Source: Streptacidiphilus rugosus AM-16
Lineage (GTDB): Bacteria; Actinomycetota; Actinomycetes; Streptomycetales; Streptomycetaceae
DNA length: 64,000 bases
Assembly: GCF_000744655.1 (NCBI RefSeq)
Contig: NZ_JQMJ01000004.1
Coordinates: forward strand, 1,364,001 to 1,428,000
Direction of reading: 5' to 3'
Position 1 is the stretch's first letter. Each line of letters opens with the position of its first letter. Shown piece after piece: positions 58,484 through 64,000 of the stretch. The notes under the pieces were generated by a model that did not search any database, was not told where the DNA came from, and saw only the letters and a program-made list of their open reading frames with translations. The position numbers and the translations under genes were made by a program.

Positions 58484-58873
58484 GATCGCACCCTAACCCG
58501 CCGACGGCCCGTCAGGGGCAGGACCCGTCGAGCGGGTCCTCAGGCGCGTCGGCGGACAGCAGGATCCGGCCAGGGGCCCGCGGGTGACGTCGGGCTCGGT
58601 GGCGGGACGGTCACGGTCGCTCTCCCCGTGCGCGTCTGGTGGCGATCTCGGCCATCAGGGCCACCAGGTCGGCGGCGGCGTCGCGCAGAGGTCGTTCGGT
58701 CGACGGCCGGGCGGGTCCGCTCCCCGCGGGTGGCGCTGTCCGCGGCCCCACCTGTTCAGCGATCCGTCGATGCTCCTGGCTGATTGACGGGTCACCGGCG
58801 CGGAGCGGAGGCGGGATGCGCGAAACGGCCCCGTCCCCCATGGGACAGGGCCGGTCCGCGGTGCTTCGGCGGC
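58484..58873. other. 390-base gap; only a doubtful small open frame
   Basis: A minus-strand frame at 58611-58841 (76 codons) ends in an amphipathic helix (PLRDAAADLVALMAEIATRRARGE) that looks protein-like, but its first half is Pro/Gly/Arg-rich and no ribosome-binding site fits its ATG; a shorter start at a GTG near 58752 is possible. I do not call it a gene. The region also holds the end and promoter zones of the flanking minus-strand genes. Confidence 0.3.
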
Positions 58874-60433
58874 TCAGACCTGGCGGGTGCGGCCCTCCCA
58901 GTACGGGTCGCGCAGGCGTCGTTTGTAGAGCTTGCCGTTGGGGTCGCGCGGCAGCTCACGGACGAAGTCGACCGAGCGGGGGCGCTTGTAGGTGGCCAGC
59001 TGCCGTTCGCAGTGCGCCAGGATGTCGGCGGCGAGCTCGGGGCCCGGCTCGTGGCCGGGGGCGGGCTCGACGACCGCCTTGACCTCCTCGCCCCAGTCCT
59101 CGTGCGGGATCCCGAACGCCGCCGCGTCGGCCACCGCGGGGTGGGTGAGCAGCGCGGACTCGATCTCGGCCGGGTAGATGTTGACCCCGCCCGAGATGAT
59201 CATGTCGATCTTGCGGTCCCGCAGGTAGAGGTAGCCGTCCGCGTCCAGCAGTCCCAGGTCGCCGACGGTGAAGAAGTCGCCGATCCGGTTGGCCCGCGTC
59301 TTCGCCTCGTCCTTGTGGTAGGTGAAGCCGCCGGTCATCATCTTCAGGTAGACGGTGCCGAGTTCGCCGGAAGGCACCGGCTCGCCCGCGTCGTCGAAGA
59401 CCGCGATCTCGCTGATCGGCCAGGCCTTGCCCACCGTCCCCGGCCGCTCCAGCCACTCCCGCGCGGTCGCGAACGTGCCGCCGCCCTCGCTGGCCGCGTA
59501 GTACTCCTCGACGCACTCGCCCCACCAGTCGATCATGGAACGCTTCACGTGGTCGGGGCAGGGTGCCGCCCCGTGGATCGCGTGGCGCATCGAGCTGACG
59601 TCGTAGCGCGCCCTGACCTCGCCCGGCAGCGCGAGCAGCCGGTGGAACTGGGTGGGCACCATATGGGTGTGGGTGGCCCGGTGGCGGTCGATCAGCCGCA
59701 GCATCTCCTCCGGCGTCCAGCGGTCCATCAGTACCACCTCGTGGCCCAGGTGCAGCGAGGCGGCCGCGAACTGCAGCACGGCGGTGTGGTAGAGCGGGGA
59801 GCAGACCAGGTGCACGTGACCGTCGCCCGGTCGGATGCCGAAGATGCCGAGGAAACCGCCGAGCGAGGTCTCCTCCGGCGGCTTGCCGATCAGCGGACGG
59901 CGGATGCCGCGTGGCCGCCCGGTGGTGCCCGAGGTGTAGTTCATCACCCAGCCGGTGGTCCGGCCCTCGGGCATAGCCTCGCTCCGGCCGTCCAGCAGCT
60001 CGGCGTAGGGGCGGAAGCCGGGCAGCTCTCCGACCGCGTAGCGGCGCTCCTTGGGCAGCCCCGCCTCGTCGGCCGCGGCGGTCGCCGCCTCGGCGAAGCG
60101 CTCGTGCGCGATCAGCACCTTCGCCCCGCTGTCGGCCACGATCCAGCCGATCTCGGGGCCGACCAGGTGGTGGTTGACCGGGACCAGGTAGAAGCCGGCC
60201 TGCGAGGCGGCCAGATAGGCGGTGAACAGCTCGATCCCGTTGGGCAGCACGACGGCGAACGAGTCGCCGACGTCCAGGCCGGCCTCCCGCAGGCCGTGGA
60301 CCATGCGGTTCGCCGCGGCCAGCAGCCGGCCGGCGGTCCAGGCCCCGCCGTCGGGCGCGTGCATGACGGTGCGCTCGGGGTCGCTCTGGGCCTGCGCCCA
60401 GAATCCGGGCAGGGGCGTGGTCATGGGGGTCAC
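58874..60433 (-). CDS. Acyl-CoA synthetase (FadD family)
   Basis: A 519-residue AMP-forming ligase. The AMP-binding loop is NYTSGTTGRPRGI (about 168-180; Arg where Lys is usual). Further motifs: YYAASEGGGTFATAREW, GDFFTVGDLGLLDADGYLYLRDRKIDMIISGGVNIYPAEIESAL, and the catalytic Lys in RDPNGKLYKRRLRD. The GTG at 60433 overlaps the upstream gene's stop by 4 bases (GTGA); an ATG at 60424 is an alternative. It is coupled to an NMO-like flavoprotein, so the pair may process an unusual acyl-CoA, for example from steroid rings. Confidence 0.9.
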   Translation of the reverse strand: MTPMTTPLPGFWAQAQSDPERTVMHAPDGGAWTAGRLLAAANRMVHGLREAGLDVGDSFAVVLPNGIELFTAYLAASQAGFYLVPVNHHLVGPEIGWIVADSGAKVLIAHERFAEAATAAADEAGLPKERRYAVGELPGFRPYAELLDGRSEAMPEGRTTGWVMNYTSGTTGRPRGIRRPLIGKPPEETSLGGFLGIFGIRPGDGHVHLVCSPLYHTAVLQFAAASLHLGHEVVLMDRWTPEEMLRLIDRHRATHTHMVPTQFHRLLALPGEVRARYDVSSMRHAIHGAAPCPDHVKRSMIDWWGECVEEYYAASEGGGTFATAREWLERPGTVGKAWPISEIAVFDDAGEPVPSGELGTVYLKMMTGGFTYHKDEAKTRANRIGDFFTVGDLGLLDADGYLYLRDRKIDMIISGGVNIYPAEIESALLTHPAVADAAAFGIPHEDWGEEVKAVVEPAPGHEPGPELAADILAHCERQLATYKRPRSVDFVRELPRDPNGKLYKRRLRDPYWEGRTRQV

Positions 60434-61557
60434 TCACCCTTCGCTGGGGCGTCGGAGACGTTGGCGGCGATGCGGCCGAGCCGGGCCACGGCCCGCTCGA
60501 AGCCGCGGGTCAGCTCGTCCATCACGGCGGCGACGGGCCGGACCTCGTTCATCTGGCCGACGATCTGGCCGACCGGAGTGCCGATCAGTTCCGGGGTCTC
60601 GTAGGACTGGATCCGGCTGAGCGCGTCGGCGACCAGCAGGCCCTGCAGCGGCATCGGCAGCGTGCCGGGACTCTCCGCGCCGTCCCAGGCCTCGGTCCAC
60701 TCTGTGCGCAGCTGGCGGGCCGGCTTGCCGGTCAGCGAGCGCGAGCGGACGGTGTCGCCGCTCCCCGCGGCCAGCAGCTTCTGCCGCAGCACCGGCGAGG
60801 TCAGGTCGGACTCGCTGACGGTCAGCCAGACCGAGCCGAGCCACGCGCCCTGCGCACCGAGCGCCAGCCCGGCGGCCACCTGCGCCCCGGTGCCGATCCC
60901 GCCCGCGGCGAGGACCGGCAGCGGGTCGACGGCGGCGACGATCTCGGGGACCAGTACCATGGTGCCGATCTCGCCGGTATGGCCGCCCGCCTCGTGGCCC
61001 TGGGCGACGATGACGTCGATGCCGGCCTCGGCGTGCCGCCGCGCGTGCCGGGCGCTCCCGGCGAGGGCGGCGACCAGCACCCCGGCCTCGTGGGCGCGCG
61101 CGATCACGTCGGCGGGCGGCGAGCCCAGCGCGCTGGCCAGCAGCTTGATCGGGTGTTCGAGCGCCACGTCCACATGGGACCGGGCGACCTCCTCCATCCA
61201 GCCGGTGATCCGCCAGCCGCCGCGCTCCCCCTCGGGCAGCTCGGGCACGCCGTGCCTGGCCAACTGCTCCCGCACGAAGGCCCGGTGGCCTTCGGGGATC
61301 ATGGCCTCGACCTGCTCGACGGTGACGCCCTCGACCTTCTTGGCGGGCATCACCACGTCGACGCCGTAGGGCAGGCCGCCACACTGGGCGTCCATCCAGT
61401 CCAGGTCCTTCGCCAGCGCCTCGGCCTCGCCGTAGCGGACCGCGCCGAGGACGCCCATGCCGCCGGCCCGGGTGATCGCGGCCGCCACGGCGGGGAACGG
61501 CGTGAAGCCGAACACGGCGTGCTCGATACCGAGTTGGTCGCTGAGTCGGGTTCTCAT
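60430..61557 (-). CDS. NMO/2-nitropropane dioxygenase-family flavoprotein (IpdC-like possible)
   Basis: A 375-residue FMN-binding TIM barrel. The start ATG 61557 has GGGAGCAGCG upstream. Flavin-site segments are GGMGVLGAVRYG, VAQGHEAGGHTGEIGTMVLVPEIV and VLAAGGIGTGAQVAAGLALGAQGAWLGS. The family includes nitronate monooxygenases and IpdC, a flavin enzyme of steroid ring C/D degradation. Coupling with an acyl-CoA ligase (4-base overlap) makes an IpdC-like role attractive, but ipdAB partners are not in view. An inverted repeat at 61633-61649 marks its promoter. Confidence 0.83.
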   Translation of the reverse strand: MRTRLSDQLGIEHAVFGFTPFPAVAAAITRAGGMGVLGAVRYGEAEALAKDLDWMDAQCGGLPYGVDVVMPAKKVEGVTVEQVEAMIPEGHRAFVREQLARHGVPELPEGERGGWRITGWMEEVARSHVDVALEHPIKLLASALGSPPADVIARAHEAGVLVAALAGSARHARRHAEAGIDVIVAQGHEAGGHTGEIGTMVLVPEIVAAVDPLPVLAAGGIGTGAQVAAGLALGAQGAWLGSVWLTVSESDLTSPVLRQKLLAAGSGDTVRSRSLTGKPARQLRTEWTEAWDGAESPGTLPMPLQGLLVADALSRIQSYETPELIGTPVGQIVGQMNEVRPVAAVMDELTRGFERAVARLGRIAANVSDAPAKGE

Positions 61558-61632
61558 CGCTGCTCCCAAAAGCTGCGGACTCATGCTGCTGGGGGCAGCA
61601 TGGCGCACGGAGCAGGAGAGCGGAAGAGATTT

Positions 61633-61649
61633 TCTGACACAGCGTCAGA
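61633..61649. promoter_or_regulatory. Perfect dyad upstream of the flavoprotein/ligase pair
   Basis: TCTGAC-ACAGC-GTCAGA is a perfect 6-bp inverted repeat 76 bases upstream of the flavoprotein start, in an AT-richer patch (GATTTTCTGACACAGCGTCAG). It has the size expected for a TetR-type operator. It does not fit the KstR consensus. The remainder of 61558-61688 shows no gene. Confidence 0.5.
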
Positions 61650-61688
61650 TAACTGGGGTGGCGCCCCCGGGGAGCGCCCCGCGGAATC

Positions 61689-62654
61689 TCAGGGCCAGCG
61701 GCGGGTCAGCGCGGCGAGGGCCGGCGGCTCCGGCACCACCCGGATCAGCGAGACCGGAACCGGCCCTATCCCCCGCGCCCACGACGGCAGCGCGCCCCGC
61801 GCCGGGGGCGCCTCGGCGGCGGCCTCCTCCAGCCGCCGGAGCACCTCGCCCGCACTCGCCGGCCGGTCGTCAGGATCCTTGGCCAGCAGGTCGAGCACCA
61901 GTCGCTCCAGCGACTCGGGGATCTCCGGCCGCTCGGCGCGCGGCGGCGGCGGCGCGGTGTCGCGGTGGTCGAGCAGCACGACCAGCGGATCGCCCTGATG
62001 GAAGGGCGGGTGACCGAGCAGCAGTTCGTAGAGGACGCAGCCGAAGGAGTAGAGGTCGCTGCGCTCGTCGACCCCGGTGCCCTCGATCTGCTCCGGCGAC
62101 ATGTAGTAGGGCGTGCCCACGGCGAAGGTACTGCCGCCGAGCCGCGCGGTGCAGTCCTGGTCGGTCCCGAGGCGGGCGATGCCGAAGTCGCAGATCTTCA
62201 CCGTGCCGTCGGCGGTGCGGATGAGATTGCCCGGCTTGAGATCACGGTGGATCACCCCGCGCTCGTGCGTGTAGACGAGCGCGGTCGCTATCTGCCGGGC
62301 GATCCCGATCGCCTCGGAGGGCCGCAGCCTGCGGCTGCGGGCGGCGTCCAGCAGCCGGCCCAGGTCCTCGCCGTCGAGGAGTTCCATGACCAGGAAGAGG
62401 ATGCCCGACCACTCGCCGAAGTCGTGCACCACGGTGATCCCGGCGTGCTGCAACCCCGCAGCGAGCCGCGCCTCGCGGCGGAACCGCTCGCGCACCAGCT
62501 CACCGCTGCTCTGACGGCCCTCCGGCATCAGGCACTTGACCGCGACCAGCCGCCCGAGCGCCTCGTCCTCGGCGCGCCAGACCTCTCCGGCGCCGCCCCG
62601 ACCGATCCGACGCAGCAGCCGGTACCGACCCTGGACCAGCGTGTTCTCCTCCAC
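61689..62654 (-). CDS. Soluble Ser/Thr protein kinase
   Basis: A ~321-residue Hanks-type kinase: glycine loop RIGRGGAGEVWRAED, ATP-binding Lys in LVAVKCL, catalytic loop VIHRDLKPGNLI, metal-binding KICDFGIARLG, VGTPYYMSPEQIEG and DERSDLYSFGCVLYELLLG. The chain ends about 40 residues after the kinase domain with no transmembrane helix or PASTA repeats, so it is cytoplasmic. The start is uncertain: GTG 62654, GTG 62660 or TTG 62693 are in frame and none has a ribosome-binding site. TACTGT (62664-62659, minus strand) fits a -10 box for a leaderless message at 62654. Divergent from the CopD gene. Confidence 0.9.
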   Translation of the reverse strand: MEENTLVQGRYRLLRRIGRGGAGEVWRAEDEALGRLVAVKCLMPEGRQSSGELVRERFRREARLAAGLQHAGITVVHDFGEWSGILFLVMELLDGEDLGRLLDAARSRRLRPSEAIGIARQIATALVYTHERGVIHRDLKPGNLIRTADGTVKICDFGIARLGTDQDCTARLGGSTFAVGTPYYMSPEQIEGTGVDERSDLYSFGCVLYELLLGHPPFHQGDPLVVLLDHRDTAPPPPRAERPEIPESLERLVLDLLAKDPDDRPASAGEVLRRLEEAAAEAPPARGALPSWARGIGPVPVSLIRVVPEPPALAALTRRWP

Positions 62655-62722
62655 CCCCACAGTATGCGCGGTGCTCCCCGCTGCCGTGGACAAGTCGACG
62701 GGGTGGACAAGCCAACATCAAC

Positions 62723-62741
62723 TTAGGTTAGCCTTACCTTA
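62723..62741. promoter_or_regulatory. Iron box (DtxR/IdeR/DmdR-type operator)
   Basis: TTAGGTTAGCCTTACCTTA matches the DtxR-family consensus TTAGGTTAGSCTAACCTAA at 17 of 19 positions and is nearly symmetrical. Its last base is the A of the copD-like ATG at 62741. Iron-loaded DmdR would block transcription or initiation, so the gene should be induced by iron limitation. The divergent kinase start is about 70 bases away. Confidence 0.78.
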
Positions 62742-63919
62742 TGAGCCTCCCTGCCTCTCTTCTCGCCGCCGCCGGCTACTCGCCCCCGCCCCTGTGGCGC
62801 GTGCTCACCAAGTCCGGCTACTTCCTGGGTCTCTGCGGGGCCATCGGCGCCACCCTCACCTACGCGGCCGCCGTGCGCCCGGCTCTGCGCTCCGGAGTCG
62901 GCGACGCCGCGGACGTCGACACGCTGCGCCGCCGCGCGGCCCGCTTCCTCGCCTGGTCCGGAGTCGTCCTGCTGGTGGCCGGCTACTTCCAGCTCGCCGC
63001 CCGGGTGGCGCGCGCGGGCAAGGGCATGCCCTTCGGCTCGGCCCTGGCGCCGGCCAGGATCGCGGACTACCTCAACGCCCCGGCCAAGCACGGCGCCTGG
63101 GTGGCGCAGGGGACGATCACCCTGGTGCAGAACCTCGTCCTGGTCGCGACCGCCGCCGTGCTGATCTCCCTGTTCGCCCCTCGCGCCGGGCGCCGCGTCG
63201 ACACCCTCGCGCTTATCGCCCTGCCGCTCTCCGTCGCGACGACCCTGGTCGGCGCCGTCCCGACGAAGGCCTTCGCGGACCTCGACGACCTGCTCGACAC
63301 CCTGCTGGTGCAGGTGCACATCGTCAGCGGCACGGTGTGGGTCGGCGGTCTGGCCCTGCTCGCCGCGCTGGCCACGGCCGGGCGCCGGCTCGGCGACGGC
63401 GCGGGCGTGCTCTGGGCGGACCTGTGGCGGCGCTTCGGACTGGTGGCGCTGATCTGCGTGGGCGCAGTCACGATCTCGGGACTCTGGCTGACCTGGAAGT
63501 CCGTCGGCTCGGTCCCGCAGCTGTGGACCACGACCTACGGAGTCTTCCTGCTCGTCAAGATCACGCTCGTGCTGGGCATGATCACCGCCGGCGGCTTCAA
63601 CCAGTTCTGGCTCATGCCGCGGATCGCCCGCGCCCGCCGCGCCGACGCGACCTCCACCCTGCTGCACCTGACCCTGCGGCACTTCCCCCGCGTCGTCTGG
63701 GTCGAGGTCGCCCTGGGCGCGGCGGTCCTCGGCGTGCTCCCCTTCCTCAGCGGCTCCGCCCGCAGCGAGGCCGCCCCCGACAGCCCCGCCCCGACGGCGA
63801 CCGGCGGCATCCTCGCCCTGGGCCTGGTCCTGGTGCTGACCCTGGCCGCCTCCCTGGTCGCGACGGCGAAGGTCTCCGACACCCTCGCCCGCCGCGAACC
63901 CGGGCTGGCGACCGCCTGA
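62741..63919 (+). CDS. CopD-family membrane protein
   Basis: A 392-residue integral membrane protein with about nine hydrophobic helices, of the copper resistance D family. The conserved HIVSGTVWVGGLALLAAL helix with its His, and TTYGVFLLVKITLVLGMITAGGFNQFWLMPRI, are characteristic. CopD proteins move copper, or in some actinomycetes are linked to haem/iron handling. The ATG lies within an iron box, so iron control is expected. No ribosome-binding site is present; TAGGTT at 62724-62729 could be the -10 box of a nearly leaderless transcript. It appears to be a single gene. Confidence 0.9.
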   Translation: MSLPASLLAAAGYSPPPLWRVLTKSGYFLGLCGAIGATLTYAAAVRPALRSGVGDAADVDTLRRRAARFLAWSGVVLLVAGYFQLAARVARAGKGMPFGSALAPARIADYLNAPAKHGAWVAQGTITLVQNLVLVATAAVLISLFAPRAGRRVDTLALIALPLSVATTLVGAVPTKAFADLDDLLDTLLVQVHIVSGTVWVGGLALLAALATAGRRLGDGAGVLWADLWRRFGLVALICVGAVTISGLWLTWKSVGSVPQLWTTTYGVFLLVKITLVLGMITAGGFNQFWLMPRIARARRADATSTLLHLTLRHFPRVVWVEVALGAAVLGVLPFLSGSARSEAAPDSPAPTATGGILALGLVLVLTLAASLVATAKVSDTLARREPGLATA

Positions 63920-63931
63920 CGCGGTGGCGTC

Positions 63932-64000
63932 TCAGCCGACCGGCCAGGGGCGGGCGATCGCGCCCAGCCGGTTCCAGGCGTTGATCACGGTGATCGTCCA
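63932..64000 (-). CDS. C-terminal end of a probable AhpD/carboxymuconolactone-decarboxylase-family gene
   Basis: Reading the minus strand from the window edge gives 22 residues (ITVINAWNRLGAIARPWPVG before the TGA at 63934-63932). The INAWNR ending is typical of CMD/AhpD-like proteins, often antioxidant or decarboxylase relatives. The rest lies beyond the window. Convergent with the CopD gene, 12 bases apart. Confidence 0.5.
   Translation of the reverse strand, partial: WTITVINAWNRLGAIARPWPVG

Noticed and set aside
58611-58841. 76-codon minus-strand open frame
   Set aside because: Only its last third looks like protein, and no ribosome-binding site supports the start; kept as a remark, not a gene.

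Overview
The DNA is very GC-rich with strong third-position G/C bias. Gene content is that of a Streptomycetaceae actinomycete (Streptomyces, Kitasatospora or Streptacidiphilus). Markers include an NsdB-type regulator, a DUF397 protein, a large ATPase-LuxR (LAL) regulator, a ScyD/ScyE secreted protein, a MeaB/methylmalonyl-CoA mutase pair, apparently leaderless genes, and the repeated intergenic sequence containing GCGCAGTTCCCC that is common in streptomycetes. Genus cannot be decided from this window. I saw no rRNA, tRNA, CRISPR array or insertion sequence.

Layout. 0-3.1 kb: end of methylmalonyl-CoA mutase and its chaperone MeaB. 3.3-6.8 kb: a cation transporter and a gluconate module (permease, kinase, divergent GntR regulator with two operator half-sites between). 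7-9.2 kb: a secreted alpha/beta hydrolase and a small three-gene run that includes a toxin/antitoxin-like overlapping pair. 9.2-21.9 kb: a giant SMC-like ATPase and, 5 kb away on the same strand, a MukE/JetB-like and a MukF/JetA-like protein. Between them lie a DoxX protein with divergent LysR, a frameshifted PAS-GAF-PP2C phosphatase and a ScyD-like protein. 22-27.8 kb: aquaporin, secreted S53 peptidase, long inverted-repeat element, LAL regulator. 28-30.4 kb: 5-oxoprolinase operon pxpABC. 30.6-37 kb: a BNR-repeat protein, an SGNH hydrolase plus two glycosyltransferases in one operon, and a HEAT-repeat protein. 37.3-40.8 kb: a PAS protein, NsdB and a divergent APH-fold kinase.

41-46.2 kb: an acyl-CoA dehydrogenase, then a 620-base stretch without a long gene. 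That stretch hides a 31-codon cysteine-containing leader peptide with its own promoter, a strong intrinsic terminator, and a second promoter whose leader can pair with the ribosome-binding site of an ankyrin-repeat gene. A MerR gene with a classic 20-base-spacer promoter drives a divergent amidohydrolase. 46.3-52.3 kb: a cluster resembling the actinobacterial steroid side-chain degradation locus (two thiolase-like lipid-transfer proteins, two OB-fold/DUF35 proteins, EchA19-like hydratase, divergent FadD19-like ligase), with KstR-type operators between the divergent genes. 52.4-58.5 kb: mixed housekeeping and hypothetical genes (membrane coiled-coil protein, NudK-like Nudix hydrolase with divergent DeoR regulator, GNAT, DUF2332, DUF2087, ketopantoate reductase-like). 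58.9-61.6 kb: another acyl-CoA ligase coupled to an NMO/IpdC-like flavoprotein. 61.7-64 kb: a soluble Ser/Thr kinase, divergent from a CopD membrane protein whose start codon lies in an iron box, and the tail of a probable AhpD/CMD-family gene.

The most notable observations are the orphan leader peptide-terminator unit at 42.6-43.0 kb, the dispersed SMC/MukEF-like set, and the regulator sites (iron box, KstR-type, MerR-type, GntR-type) readable directly in the sequence. Domain calls come from visible motifs and recalled family features; no database search was run.
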